Below the pieces are notes generated by a model. The model searched no databases and was not told where the DNA came from. It saw only the letters and a list, made by a program, of their open reading frames with translations. Below, one piece after another: positions 11,470-23,388 of a DNA stretch of 64,000 nt (its first letter is position 1; every line of letters begins with the position of its first letter). Where the stretch lies: the NCBI GenBank assembly GCA_029237695.1, contig CM055268.1, forward strand, positions 54,831,131 through 54,895,130, in the 5' to 3' direction. Both the position numbers and the translations under genes were made by a program. The stretch comes from Conchocele bisecta (taxonomy: Eukaryota > Mollusca > Bivalvia > Lucinida > Thyasiridae).

Positions 11470-11826
11470 AATTCCAGCACAAACATATTTACACAATTCC
11501 ATAACATTTGATTGGTCCGTAGCAAGTCTCTGTCCAAAATTTATATCCCAGTAAACTCCCACGCCGAACTACTTTCCGTAACCGTGAGGCGCAGTTAAAA
11601 TAACTCTTAAGAAAACGGAAAATAAACACATTTTCTTGATGAATTTATTTCAAATGCTGGAATTATAAGGAATGAATGGCCTTTTTGTGGAATTTATCGG
11701 GGATATAAACTTGGAAAAGTCGCGGGAATACTGGACGAGGCCTTCCGGCCTTCGTCCAGTATTCCCGCGACTTTTCCACGTTTATACCCCGATAAATTCC
11801 ACAAAAAGGCCATTCATTCCTATAAT
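11470..11826. mobile_element. Family H fold-back element, 357 bp
   Basis: Half is a long palindrome (arms from AAGGAATGAATGGCC to the centre CGAGGCCTTCCGGCCTTCG); the other half is a unique segment bordered by ATAATTCCAGCA / TGCTGGAATTAT. CAAT directly flanks both ends. Confidence 0.75.
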
Positions 11827-12032
11827 CAATACAGAAAATAAATAGTAGTGTCCGTTGACATTTGAAGGGAACATGGTTATCGCCCCTGATATCAGTATGG
11901 AAATTTACGCCTGATACAATGTATAAAATGTATAATAATGCCACTATATATCTGTATAGCGGACACTCGTAATTTTAGAACTGTTGGAATAGTGACACAA
12001 TTATACACTTATTTAATTCCTATAAAGAACCT

Positions 12033-12275
12033 GGGGGCCGTTTCACTAAACTTCCTACGACTAAAATGTTCGTAAGTGCATACTTATGATAGTCTGTAAA
12101 TTTCACATAAACAATGATTTCTTGTAAACAATTATTTAATTTACATTTATTGAGCTTAGGCTGCATATGCAGCCTATGCTCATTAAATGTAAAGCCATCA
12201 ATTGAAATTTACAGACTATTCTAAATCTGCACTTACGAACATTTTAGTCGTACGAAGTTTAGTGAAACGGCCCCC
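12033..12275. mobile_element. Family A MITE, full length, nested in a family G element
   Basis: Complete palindrome of 243 bp. It splits the family G sequence AAGAAC / TTGTGCC, with CTG directly adjoining each end, a possible 3-bp target duplication. Confidence 0.85.
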
Positions 12276-12414
12276 TGTTGTGCCTACTGAATGGGCATGT
12301 ACATATTAAGAGAACACACATTGCATGTCAGATAGTATCTATATATACATATTATCGTAAATAAAACTGTACTGCTTGCATAACGTTGTTTTCGTAACGG
12401 TCTCATATACACGT

Positions 12415-12943
12415 TTGTGGCTGTGACTGGAGAAATGGGGCTGATTGGATCTTTATCCCGTCAACACAGTGCGTATGTGCCGTGAAACACTGTGCCGTGA
12501 AACATTTTTGCTATCCAGTCAATACGACTTTATCACTGCGTATGAATATGTGCGATGGCTGTGGTTATTTTTGTTTGCATGTTAAAGCCATTTGTAGGTG
12601 TTGACGGAATAAATAGAATAGTAGGTTAGTGCCGTGAATGGGTAACATATTTGGCGCGGCACGGAAACGGGATGTGCTCGGCAGAGCCTCACCCATCCCG
12701 TTTTCTGCATGTATGCCTTGCCAGATATTTCTTCCATTCACGGTGCTAACCTACTATTCTCTATATATCCAGTGTATCTCCTGATCCAATAGCACACTTC
12801 TGTAGCCAGATAAGTATCTATATCGCACGCTAGAAGAATGACGGGTGCTTCATTGATGGGCTATGCGGATGCACCGGCTGATCTGGATCTACACTGGTCG
12901 CATAACCCATAAGCCCCATTTCTCCAGGCACAGCCACATTTAT
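12415..12943. mobile_element. Family D MITE with a nested palindromic insert
   Basis: GTGGCTGTGACTGGAGAAAT at left and CCATTTCTCCAGGCACAGCC at right. A 146-bp insert (12615-12760) has inverted ends AGAATAGTAGGTTAG / CTAACCTACTATTCT. Confidence 0.7.
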
Positions 12944-13130
12944 AACACCAGTTGTCATGCCATTTCTTTGTGCATATAATATGAGTATTACACTGAAAAG
13001 TCGCACTATATTCACTAAATATGGCATACTGAAATGGCTTTGTGCATACATGTACATGCAGTGCGTTCACATTATGCATCCTGTATGGGCACTACTGACA
13101 CCAAAATCTATATTATTGCTGAAGAAAGTC

Positions 13131-13382
13131 TTAACCCTTTGAACCCGAAAGCCCGCTATAGCGGTTTATGCAAACAGTGCACGGCAGATCCAGATGAGCC
13201 GGCTCGTAACGAGCCGTCTCATCAGGATCTGCACATTTTGCAAGTAATTTTCATATTTCTTAGAACAAAAACACCCCCTTTTCATAAATGGACGAATCTG
13301 GAAATCGTTTTGTGACCATTGGATTGGTCGGAACATTAGCATATCACAGTCCATTCCAGTTCCTAAGGGTTGAAAGGGTTAA
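13131..13382. mobile_element. Family E MITE
   Basis: TTAACCCTTTGAACCCG / GGTTGAAAGGGTTAA ends with the centre GGCTCGTAACGAGCC. Confidence 0.8.
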
Positions 13383-13384
13383 AT

Positions 13385-13849
13385 GTCTATATACATTATA
13401 TGATATATTATTGTTAGATGGGAAGAAATGAAGTGCCAGAACTTCATTAATTCATAAACAGCATTTGACACCAACTGACAATCGTATTTCAAATTTCTGA
13501 TGGGCCTGTATCATCTGGAGACAAACATATCCAATATTGACATATAGTATACTCGACAGTATATCACCGAGTGTCGTCCCGCATTGTCGCTAATGTACGT
13601 GTCAACCTGGTTGCTAGTTTGCATTTTCGTAATGTGCACTTAATAATGAGGGTGGCATAGTGAATGAGTTGTTGTAAGTTTCATAATTGACAGCCTTGGC
13701 AAGTAAGCAATATGTGATTCATTTTAAATACACAACACTTGAACGATTTATGAGCCGCCGTCTGAGAAAACGTACCTTACAACCATTTGCAATTGTAGAT
13801 ATTGGTCCTTTTGGACATTTATTCAGTAGGATTAGAAGCCATTCATTTT
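13385..13849. other. AT-rich flank of the satellite, no gene seen
   Basis: No recognised repeat or exon. Confidence 0.35.
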
Positions 13850-16099
13850 ACTGATGGCCATTAGAATGCGTATGTAACTGAATGGTGATTAGTGTAGAAC
13901 TGATGGCCATTATAATGCGTATGTAACTTAATGGCGATTAGTGTAGAACTGATAATGCGTATGTAACTGAATGGCGATTAGTGTATAACTGATGGCCATT
14001 ATAATGCGTATGTAACTGAATGGCGATTAGTGTAGAACTGATGACCATTATAATGCGTATGTAACTGAATGGCGATTAGTGTAGAACTGATAGCCATTAT
14101 AATACGTATGTAACTGAATGGCGATTAGTGTATAACTGATAGCCATTATAATGCGTATGTAATTGAATGGCGATTAGTGTATAAATGATAGCCATTATAA
14201 TACGTATGTAACGGAATGACGATTAGTGTAGAACTGATGGCCATTATAATGCGTATGTAACTGAATGGCGATTAGTGTAGAACTGATAGCCATTATAATG
14301 CGTATGTAACTGAATGGCGATTAGTGTAGAACTGATAGCCATTATAATGCGTATGTAACTGAATGGCGATTAGTGTAGAACTGATGGCCATTATAATGCG
14401 TATGTAACTGAATGGCGATTAGTGTAGAACTGATGGCCATTATAATGCGTATGTAACTGAATGGCGATTAGTGTAGAACTGATGGCCATTATAATGCGTA
14501 TATAACTGAATGGCGATTAGTATAGAACTGATGGCCATTATAATACGTATGTAACTGAATGGCGATTAGTGTAGAACTGATGGCCATTAGAATGCGTATG
14601 TAACCGAATTGCGATTAGTGTATAACTGATGGCCATTATAATGCGTATGTAACTGAATGGCGATTAGTGTAGAACTGATGGCCATTAAATGCGTATGTAA
14701 CTGAAATGGTGCATTAGTGTATAACTGATGGCCATTATAATGCGTATGTAACTGAATGGCGATTAGTGTATAACTGATGGCCATTATGCGTAGTAACTGA
14801 ATGGCGATTAGTGTAACTGAATAGGCTTATAATGCTTATATGAAAGGCGATAGTGTATAGAACTGATGGCCATTATAATACGTATGTAACTGAATGGCGA
14901 TTAGTGTAGAACTGATGGCCATTATAATGCGTATGTAACTGAATGGCGATTAGTGTAGAACTGATGGCCATTATAATGCGTATGTAACTGAATGGCGATT
15001 AGTGTAGAATTGATAGCCATTATAATGCGTATGAACTGGTTATTATGATGGCCATTTTTCTACGAATAACTGGAGGCGATTAGTGTAGAACTGATGGCCA
15101 TTATAATACGTATATGTAACTGAATGGCGATTAGTGTAGTAACTGATAGGCCATTATAATGCGTAAGTAACTGAATGGCGATTAGTGTAGAATTGATAGC
15201 CATTATAATGCGTATGTAACTGAATGGCGATTAGTGTAGAACTGATGGCCATTATAATACGTATGTAACTGAATGGCGATTAGTGTAGAACTGATGGCCA
15301 TTATAATGCGTATGTAACTGAATGGCGATTAGTGTATGAACTGAGGCCATTATAATGCGTATGTAACTGAATGGCGATTAGTGTAGAACTGATGGCCATT
15401 ATAATACGTATGTAACTGAATGGCGATTAGTGTAGAACTGATGGCCATTATAATGCGTATGTACTGAATGGCGATTAGTGAATATAACTGAATGGCCATT
15501 ATAATGACGTATGTAACTGAATGGCGATTAGTGTAGAACTGATGGCCATTATAATACGTATGTTACTGAATGGCGATTATGTAGAACTGATGGGCTAATA
15601 GCTAAGTATGTAACTGAATGGCGATTAGTGTAGAAACTGATGGCCATTATAATCGTATGTAACCTGAATGGCGATTAGGTGAAAGAACTGATTGGCCATT
15701 ATAATGCTAAGTAACTGAATGGCGATAGTATATAACTGAAGGCCATTTTATGCGTAATACTGGATGCGGATAAGGTAGAACTGATGGCCAATTATAATTA
15801 CGTATGTAACTGAATGGCGATTATGTAGAACTGATGGCCTATAAGAAATAATGTACTGAATGGCCATTAGTGTGAACGATGGCCAGGTTAATCGTATTTA
15901 CCTGAATGGCGATTAGTGTAGAACTGATGGCCATTATAATACGTATGTAACTGAATGGCGATTAGTGCAGAACTGATGGCTATTATAATAAGTATGTAAC
16001 TGAATGGCGATTAGTATATAACTGATGGCTATTAGAATAAGTATGTAACTGAATGGCGATTAGTGTAGAACTGATGGCCATTATAATACGTATGTAACT
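13850..16099. repeat. 49-bp satellite/minisatellite, about 46 copies
   Basis: Unit of 49 bp beginning ACTGATGGCCATTATAATGC and ending GCGATTAGTGTAGA. Copies are near-identical at 14200-14600 and 15180-15440, but scrambled by indels near 14780-14870, 15030-15080 and 15580-15900. The two halves of a unit (GATGGCCATT, AATGGCGATT) are imperfect inverted copies. No gene. Confidence 0.95.
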
Positions 16100-16507
16100 A
16101 CGCAGGCTGATTTGGGGCTATGCTGGTCGCATATGTTGTACAGAATACGTATGTATATGGATGGCGAATAGTGTATACCCTGATCAGACTGTCTGGATGT
16201 GCAGGCTGATCTGTGGCTATGTCTGTAACACACGTTGTAATGTCCCTTTCTCAGCCGACCTGGGACCGATTGTATCTGTGACATAAGCAGAGCAGCATAC
16301 ATTGAAGCTGTACCCATAACATAATGTTTATGTTCTGGAGCTGTTACATTTATTAAAATATACTAATTAGACAACAGAGTGTTATGAATTCAGTTTCACT
16401 TTATTACACCGATTAAGCCCATTGAATGCAATACATACTACATAAATAGATAGTATACATGTACGCGAGTATTCACAACAGTTACTGTCTTCACAGTTAG
16501 AAACTAC

Positions 16508-16722
16508 ATCAACGCATGCGCTAATCTTGCCATCTTGCCAATATTTGTCAGTTTTAAAATGCTTGAATGTAGTGTTTGAAATCAAGCAGCTTGATTGGCT
16601 GAGTCTAAGCTGTGCTACAGGTCAGTCTCTTCCAATCACATTGCTTAATTGCGAGTTGGCATTGCCAATATATGCTCAGAAACGTTGGTAATCTGTCAAA
16701 ATTAACGCAGGCAGTTGTGTAT
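16508..16722. mobile_element. Family L repeat
   Basis: Central AAGCAGCTTGATTGGCTGAG and right end AACGCAGGCAGTTGTGTA, shared with 21675-21900. Confidence 0.65.
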
Positions 16723-16773
16723 TATGCATGTGTTCGTTGTTACCTTTACAATGTAGCAACGCACTCATGCACA

Positions 16774-17037
16774 TATGTGACACGCCATGTGATTTTGTAC
16801 CTTCGGACATCTGCGTAATTTCATGAAACACGATTACAAAATATACAATATATTCCGTAAATGGCGTTAAAAGTTAACATAATTTTCAGAGTACATGCGG
16901 AATTATATTCCGCATGTACTCTGAAAGTTTTGTTAACTTTTGACTTTATTTATGAAAAATATCGTATATTTTGTAAACGTATTTAATAAAATTACGCAGA
17001 TGTCCGTAGGTACACAATCGCATGGCGTGTCTCATAT
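16774..17037. mobile_element. Family F MITE, full length
   Basis: Inverted ends ACACGCCATGTGATTTTGTA; central arms AGAGTACATGCGGAATTATA. Confidence 0.8.
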
Positions 17038-17522
17038 GCTATGATGTTACATATTGTCATTTGAGCTTCGTAATGTGTTATTCATAACACATGCGTTCAG
17101 ATTATTAAACGATACTAGAAGCATATTATCCATACTACGTGCATGTTAGTGTTACATTAAAGGACGAGTTATGTAAATAGATACAGACAACAGTCGATTC
17201 GTCGTAGATTAATGTTTGTATTGTTAATGACTGAGGATCCGTAGCTAATTCATTGTCAGCCAGGGATATTTGCATAAATTTACAATATCCATGCAACACC
17301 GGGTTTTTAAGATGTTTAAGATGTCTCACGGATCACATTCCTTAACGTAATGTTGTAGTATGAGACAATCCGAGTTAATTTGTACTTAAGATGTTGACGA
17401 AATATATATTCCGCAATTGCCCTGAACATCTCGTCATCGGTCGACGTCATTTGCAGAAAATGAGTATGTTTCGTAAATATTGTTCATGACATATCCGACA
17501 TATTCTTAGGTACAACAACATA

Positions 17523-17770
17523 TTGCTTGTCTCATACGAGACAAGCCATGTGATTTTATACCTCAGAACATGTGCGATTGTTCTTGAATTATATTTACGG
17601 AAACAGTGATATTTTCTGTAAATGACGAAAGATTACGAAATTTTCACAGCATTAACTTTCGACGTCAGTTCTGAAAAATATAAATTTTGTAAATTTTGTA
17701 AGTAATTTTCATGAAAAATCGCACATGCCCTCTAAGGTGCTAATTCACATGGCGTGTCTCGTATGTTATG
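17523..17770. mobile_element. Family F MITE, diverged
   Basis: ACAAGCCATGTGATTTTATA at left; TTCACATGGCGTGTCTCGTA at right. A partial relative lies at 17396-17520. Confidence 0.65.
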
Positions 17771-17968
17771 TACACGCGTGCAACTACAATAACGTATGGC
17801 ATCAACATTAAGCTCATACAATAATAAATTATATAAGTAATTTTCATGAAAAATCGCACATGCCCTCTAAGGTGCGAATTCACATGGCGTGTCTCGTATG
17901 TTATGTACACGCGTGCAACTACAATAACGTATGGCATCAACATTAAGCTCATACAATAATAAATTATA
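17699..17968. repeat. Two-copy 135-bp tandem duplication
   Basis: 17699-17833 and 17834-17968 differ at a single base that I can see (GGTGCTAATT versus GGTGCGAATT). It duplicates the end of a family F MITE and its flank. Confidence 0.9.
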
Positions 17969-18003
17969 TGTTTTCCGGATGTCCGAGTAGAGCTATTGTA
18001 TTG

Positions 18004-18096
18004 TACAGTGGGGTCAGCGTGTAAGTGCACACACGAACGAACACGATTTCCTGTCGTGTTCGTTCGTGTGTGCACTTACACGCTGAACCCACTGTA
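18004..18096. mobile_element. Family B MITE
   Basis: Near-perfect palindrome with TACAGTGGGGTCAGCGTG ends; TA at both borders is consistent with a TA target. Confidence 0.85.
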
Positions 18097-18379
18097 TACG
18101 TGTCATATACTATTAGAGAATACCAGGCTAGTGTCGCTTGATAATATAGTTTATCAGGCAAGGCTAGGAAACGTAGGAATTTCTGGGCTCAACGAGGAAT
18201 TCCTACATTCGCTGGGGCGTGTCTGATAAACAACTTGATATCAAAATACACTAGAATTGCAATCCATTAATGAGGTAACGTTTAAGTTTGAGGATGGACA
18301 AAAATAACTTGTTTAAGTTGAGAAGAACGCGGTTCCAACCTATTCGTTCGTGTGTGCACTTACACGCTGACCCCACTGT
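18097..18379 (+). mobile_element. Family B longer internal segment plus right end
   Basis: About 230 bp of non-palindromic sequence (CTAGGAAACGTAGGAATTTC, AGTTGAGAAGAACGCGG) followed by the family B end. An inverted copy lies at 20806-21091. Confidence 0.7.
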
Positions 18380-18590
18380 ACGTGCATACAAATAATTGTA
18401 TTCAGCATTAAACATAGACAATGTTTATAGCCTACATACTCCAAAAATATAATGGTAGTGAGAACACAAGTGGTGAGTGAAATTTAACAGAAGGTTTTCT
18501 AGAAGCAATATAATCTGTGTAAATGAACTAAGGTGTGATGTGTGTATCATGTCCTCGCAAAGCAGACCTACCGGCAGACGGACGGACAGT

Positions 18591-18806
18591 CAGGGGCGTA
18601 GTTAGCCAATTTGAAACTGCAGGCCCGGTTGACGACTTCGAGCACCGTTGGTGCGAGTATGCTATGGGGGTCTGGGGGCATGCCCCCCCCCCCCCGAAAA
18701 AAAATCGAAACTAGAAGGTAAATGATGCACTCTCGCACATTATTTTGTCCATGTTCTCGAAAATGCAGTGCCTTAATGCAGTGCCTTAATGCAGCTACGC
18801 GCCTAA
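18591..18806. mobile_element. Possible hAT-like remnant
   Basis: Left CAGGGGCGTAGTTAGCC and right CAGCTACGCGCCTA resemble hAT ends; contains GGGGGTCTGGGGGCATGCCC and a 13-base poly-C. Target duplication is not clear. Confidence 0.4.
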
Positions 18807-18812
18807 CAGTAC

Positions 18813-18983
18813 CAGCATATATGGACCCTGAGGGAGTCGTCCATCGGTTGATTATGTATTGGTCAGCGATAGGTCGGTTTTGCGCAAACATGACCCACAC
18901 ATCTATCCCATTTTCCCGTGAATGGACCTGTACCTGTATGTACTCGTACTCGAATTTGGAAAGATTTGAAAGATGCGTGTTTG
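18813..18983 (-). CDS. Candidate internal coding exon, unknown protein
   Basis: Minus strand: acceptor ATGTATCAG, then 56 open codons, then a possible donor G/GTACTG. The peptide has beta-strand-like alternation (EYEYIQVQVH, VWVMFAQNR). The plus strand also has an open frame here, so the strand is uncertain. A hAT-like repeat end lies a few bases beyond the donor. No family recognised. Confidence 0.3.
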
Positions 18984-19081
18984 CTGATACATGTATATAT
19001 TAACACGTGCATGCAGCATTGGTGTAATCAAGATACGAGTCTGTGTAATCAGATACATTTCTGTCTGTGCATCTTTTTATA

Positions 19082-19481
19082 GCTGTGGGTGGCAGGTGGG
19101 AGCATGCGATGGGTAATTTAACGATCGGGGTTCATCATTACCGGAATCCCGACTGGAGACCTGGTTTGGCCCTCACATACGTCTTTGGCATTTTGTATGT
19201 GACAGTTGAATCTGGTTATACCCCTTATAAGAGTAATCCTACCGGTATTACTTTTAAATAGGGGAAGGGGCCAAGTGACTTTGGTGCAGTATGGACCTGG
19301 CACCAGGTCAGGTTATTCTAATTTCAGGGCTGAATATGTTGTATCTCGATGTAAATATTCCGTTCTGATTTTGGGATTTTCCCCCCAATGCAGCCGGTTA
19401 AAACGGGATCGAACCTGTTTGCCCGGCCTTACATGACCTTAGCTGTTGATAGGCCGTTAAACACCAATAAACAAACAAACT
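19082..19481 (+). mobile_element. SINE-like retroposon with CAAACAAA tail, copy 1
   Basis: About 400 bp shared with 49631-50004, 50200-50460 and 53288-53683. Shared blocks: CTGGTTTGGCCCTCA, GATTTTGGGATTTTCCCCCC, then CTGTTGATAGGCCGTTAAAC and a CAAACAAA tail. Tail and lack of inverted ends indicate a non-LTR retroposon. Confidence 0.6.
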
Positions 19482-19749
19482 TTTTATACCTACATTTTTT
19501 AAATAAAAAATAACTGCACTGGATAAAACGGGTTATGCTGTCGTATTCATACAAGCATACAAACGTGTACTTAATATAAATGAAACATTTAACTATTACA
19601 TGCATGTATATGAATTATATTTAAGGGTGGGGCTTGGCATATAAATAATTCATACCCGCTAGAATGTGTGACCATTACAACACTAAATTAAATTAAAATA
19701 TAATTGTTTAGTCAGCTTTTTAATTTCCATTGTTATGAAGATCGACATA

Positions 19750-19810
19750 GTTTGGCAGCACTTTAGAATCATTTCCCATGGAAATTATTCTAAAGTGCTG
19801 CTAAACCATG
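19750..19810. repeat. Hairpin palindrome
   Basis: GGCAGCACTTTAGAATCATT / AATTATTCTAAAGTGCTGC around TCCCATGGAA. Confidence 0.7.
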
Positions 19811-20005
19811 TTTGTATTGAGAACAATAATATTAAACAGCCGACGACACGTTTTGTTTGCCGCGTAGTAAGGGTCAACAATCTCAACTGGTGAACGTTAT
19901 ATTATGACACGTTTTTAATTGAAAGCAGGTGAGAAAGCCTTATCTGCTACAGCCATGCCAATTGCTATACATACATGTACATCAAACTTGAGGCTTATTT
20001 ATTGT

Positions 20006-20176
20006 CTAGCCTGTATTGATTTCACGATTGATCTCCAATATCGGTACATCTATCTCCGGAAGTTGCATATTGTTGATCACACAACAAAACAGCAGTCTAG
20101 GTGTATCGATTGAATGTAATACAACTACAGCTGTATTGTGTACATTCTTCTGCGAACTATTGTTTACTTTTGAAAT
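20006..20176 (-). CDS. Candidate terminal coding exon, weak
   Basis: Minus strand: strong acceptor TGCTATTTTTCAG, then 56 open codons and TAG at 20008-20006. Peptide contains MQLPEIDVPILEIN. The AT-rich codon content means openness alone is weak evidence. Confidence 0.22.
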   Translation of the reverse strand: MSKVNNSSQKNVHNTAVVVLHSIDTPRLLFCCVINNMQLPEIDVPILEINREINTG

Positions 20177-20805
20177 CTGAAAAATAGCAGTGTATTATGT
20201 AGGTGTTGAATGTGACACAATTGGAATAGTTACGAAAATCATTTTCCCGTTCCTCTAGGTATCGTGAATGTCTAGTATGTATTACATTCCAAGCTATTGT
20301 ATGCATGGATTTATAAATCTGTGAGAGAAGACGCGTACACTTTCAACTTACAAATAAAACATCGTGATGAGACCACCGGTAATCAGCCGCGTGCGCTCTA
20401 ATGCAGTCGTTATTAAATAAGCACCGCCCACAAAAATGCATACGCAGATGCAGACACCCCCGAACCATGTTAGAATGCATTTTTGTTCGAAAATGTTGTT
20501 CAGAGATGAAATAAATAGGATGTTAAATCGTGCATGTATGAATATCTTGGAAGTCGACGTACATTTGTGTATTTTTTCACGCTATTCAAACATATACGGG
20601 GGAATATCCTCTATGTATCAGGTACCTAGCTGCTAACTGACCTAATACACGCTTACTGATACATGTACAATTTGTCGTATCATGTGTAGACTATATACGC
20701 ATATCCGTGTCATAGCTACTTTCTCTGACGTCCAATTGCCCGAACGGCGTCACATGACGTTACCGATGACGTCATTATAATGACACAACTTAAACAGGTC
20801 CGCGT

Positions 20806-21091
20806 TCTTCTCAACTTAAACAAGTTGTTTTTGTCCATCCTCAAACTTAAACGTTACCTCATTAATGGATTGCAATTCTAGTGTATTTTGATATCAAGTT
20901 GTTATCAAACACGCCTCAGCGAATGTAGGAATTCCTCGTTGAGCCCGGAAATTCCTACGCGTTTCCTAGCCTTGCCTGATAAACTATATTATCAAGCGAC
21001 ACGAGCCTGGTATTCTCTAATAGTATATGATACGTATACAGTGGGGTCAGCGTGTAAGTGCACACACGAACGAACACGACAGGTTGGTTCC
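20806..21091 (-). mobile_element. Family B longer copy, inverted relative to 18097-18379
   Basis: Same internal segment in the opposite orientation, with the family B end at 21037-21091; the far end is missing. Confidence 0.7.
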
Positions 21092-21373
21092 AACTGTATC
21101 ACTGTATCACGCACGGCCAATGCAGTGTTAGTGACATTTGTAATCTAACAAGGACTTTGTTTCTGAATACAGTGGTATCTCTTGTAAACTACATGTACAG
21201 TAGACACCCTGTGTGGCAAACATCTAAACATATGGTCCAGTGAAGACTAAACCGAACGCCTTAACCAGCATCGTGTGTTCAGTTTTGAGTTCACTGTATA
21301 TTTCTGTAATACCAAGTTATCGTCAGGATCGTAATTTTTATTGCTGATACAATGTTTCTATATCAGATTTACA

Positions 21374-21440
21374 ATGTAACCTCACTAAAACGGACACCCT
21401 GGGGACCCCCAGGGTGTCCGCTTTAGCGAGGTCCCACTGT
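21374..21440. mobile_element. Family C MITE, diverged
   Basis: AAAACGGACACCCTGGGG and its complement in a 67-bp palindrome. Confidence 0.75.
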
Positions 21441-21517
21441 AGTGTGCATATATATCCACATTGGTGCACACACCGGACGGAACTACTTTACTTCGCATTG
21501 ATTTCATGTTTATCTAG

Positions 21518-21604
21518 AAAACTAATTCGTCCACAGAAAACGCATGTATCACTCTACCTGCCTGGGGATAAGCACGGTTACATAATACCCATGTCGAACC
21601 AACC
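21518..21604 (+). CDS. Candidate internal coding exon with strong splice sites, unknown protein
   Basis: Acceptor TTTCATGTTTATCTAG directly precedes an 87-base open segment ending at a CC/GTAAGA donor. The exon is a multiple of three (one base, 28 codons, two bases). Peptide contains HVSLYLPGDKHGYIIPMSNQ. The next exon must begin with one base completing the codon; the candidates at 24168 and 29685 have this phase. No family recognised. Confidence 0.4.
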
Positions 21605-21674
21605 GTAAGATGCCATTACAATAATACGATAATTGATTGCCCTGCTGGGATACAACGCAGTTAGATATTACACT

Positions 21675-21900
21675 ACCGACTGCGCTAATCTTGGAAACAT
21701 TGGTAATTTATTTATTTAAGCAACGCGAATATTGTGCTTGAAATCAAGCAGCTTGATTGGCTGAGCCTGAGCTGTACTACAGCTCAGGCTCAGACAATCA
21801 AATTGCTTGATGCGAGTTCGAATTGCCGATACACGTTCTGAAAGGTCGATAATCTAGACCGGAGAAATAATAACGCAGGTTGTTGTGTATACTATATCCA
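21675..21900. mobile_element. Family L repeat with perfect central palindrome
   Basis: Left ACCGACTGCGCTAATC, centre GAGCCTGAGCTGTACTACAG with its complement, right AACGCAGGTTGTTGTGTA. A GTAAGT (21956) follows the right end. Confidence 0.7.
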
Positions 21901-21975
21901 ATGACAGCCATTATGTTATTACAAATCCTGCGAAAAGTAATGCATTTATAATCCGGTAAGTACTGATTTACTATT

Positions 21976-22220
21976 TAAATCTTTGAACACAAACGCCCGC
22001 TTTAGCGGTTTATGCAAACAGTGCAGATCCAGATGAGACGGCTCGAAACGAGCCGTCTCATCAGGATCCGCACTTTTTGAAAGCAATGTTCATGTGTTGG
22101 AGAACAATAAATACTCCCTTTTCATAAATGTACTAGTCTGAAAACCACCTTGTGACGGTTGGATTGGTTGCAAAATTAACATATCAAAATCCATTCCAGT
22201 TACTTAGGGGTGAAAGGGTT
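21976..22220. mobile_element. Family E MITE
   Basis: Same layout; left end eroded (TTAAATCTTTGAACAC). Confidence 0.75.
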
Positions 22221-23060
22221 ACATGCAATATGTTGTTTTGCTAAACGCGGATAACCTAATAATACATGTACATGTAAAAAGCCGTGTCGCGTCAAAACAA
22301 TAGGACGTATCCTGATAGAGGTCTCTAATTAGCGCAGTCACTCATTATGGTTTATTTGATTACAGTCTAAAACAGGCGGTATCGTTTTAAGGATCTGTTC
22401 TTGGGTCATAAGGTACCCACCGCCGGAAACCTGACTTGTTTGTGTAAACTTTATCTTGTCTTAGATCAGAGATCGATATCTCTGAAGGAACGCATTAAAA
22501 CAAACAGCGAGCAATCGCGGGACGAGATAACACGGCCGAACAATTGAGATAACGTGGCTAGTCGACCGGAATTATATGTTCTTGGGTGATTGCGACATAC
22601 GTATACATAAGGTTTACCCGGACGAGACTGCTCAGTTGTACAAGATGAGAGATACGTGAAACGAGCATGTAGAGTATGTAAATGATTTTATAAACAGGAT
22701 ATAAACTGTGGAGAACATATATATATATATATGTATATACAGATCTGGATTTACGAACGGACAAGATACATTGTACATGGTAAACACGGTTTAATCTCTG
22801 ACAAAGCAAGTCTCACCGCATATTCGATTTTGTGCCGATCTATTGTCAGAGTGTTTTTCTAAAATGAAGTGGGGTGTTGGTAAACAAGATATATAATGAA
22901 TAAAATATAACATTTATAGTGATATGTTCGTCCATATATTCAACATGTACAGTGGAAAACATTTGTGAGCTTATGTTTGATGAGTTTCTTTGTCATTTAT
23001 CTCCGGTGATAATGTATGTTCATGATCGCAAGCTCAGAATTTTAAAATACCTGATTTACA
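22221..23060. other. Unique DNA with a weak exon candidate
   Basis: Acceptor TTATTTGATTACAG (22366) opens 22 codons to TGA (..SWVIRYPPPET). Also a TA microsatellite at 22718-22736. Too short to call. Confidence 0.3.
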
Positions 23061-23100
23061 GTGAAACCTCTCTAAACCGGACACCATGGGGACCTCCCTG
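23061..23100. mobile_element. Family C MITE, left half
   Basis: CAGTGAAACCTCTCTAAACC then a break at GACCTCCC, next to the ORF at 23109. Confidence 0.65.
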
Positions 23101-23108
23101 TATTCATT

Positions 23109-23288
23109 ATGCACACACTCGATTCCAACGATGTTGATCAATGGTTATCTGGTTCCGATGTGAGAATGTCCATTTCCTCAAACACGTACCCGGATGAATA
23201 CACAGTCTTTGTTGTCTATCTACCGCCGTGGTCGCTCACTTTAGAGTTGTTGGGAAACAAACAAACTGTGTCTTTGCCAGTGTCATAA
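23109..23288 (+). CDS. Candidate short ORF or terminal exon, unknown protein
   Basis: 59 codons from ATG to TAA with balanced, protein-like composition (YPDEYTVFVVYLPPW). The opposite strand is less convincing. It begins just after a truncated family C MITE (23061-23100). No acceptor was found upstream, so it may be a small ORF, a first/last exon, or chance. Confidence 0.28.
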   Translation: MHTLDSNDVDQWLSGSDVRMSISSNTYPDEYTVFVVYLPPWSLTLELLGNKQTVSLPVS

Positions 23289-23360
23289 ATCCTTCAATTA
23301 TTGGAGATTGGAAAGTATTCATAGTGACTGTGTAATAAAACGGTACACACACGTGTACAT

Positions 23361-23388
23361 ACAGTGGAACCTCTCTAAACCGGACACA
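23361..23388. mobile_element. Family C MITE end fragment
   Basis: CAGTGGAACCTCTCTAAACC followed by GGACAC, then unrelated sequence that includes the spacer block GATGATAATGTATGTTCATG. Confidence 0.6.

Larger units (their letters stand above)
11223..12305. mobile_element. Family G element (TTAA target) with two nested insertions
   Basis: Inverted ends AGGTACATGCCCACTCATTA / ACTGAATGGGCATGTAC; TTAA before the left end and near the right. Holds family H (11470-11826) and family A (12033-12275). TTAA targets with AGG-type ends suggest Kolobok- or piggyBac-like ancestry. Confidence 0.75.

Noticed and set aside
11663..11944. 93-codon minus-strand frame, with a similar frame at 27478
   Set aside because: Runs through the family H palindrome; both copies are repeat DNA.
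17740..18075. 111-codon minus-strand frame
   Set aside because: Produced by the 135-bp tandem duplication and a family B MITE; it repeats itself.
18568..18900. 110-codon minus-strand frame with GGGGMPPDP
   Set aside because: The left part is a hAT-like repeat with poly-C; only the right part (18813-18983) was kept as a weak exon candidate.
21891..21955. Open segment ending at a CG/GTAAGT donor
   Set aside because: Its apparent acceptor is the end of a family L repeat that recurs elsewhere without the exon.
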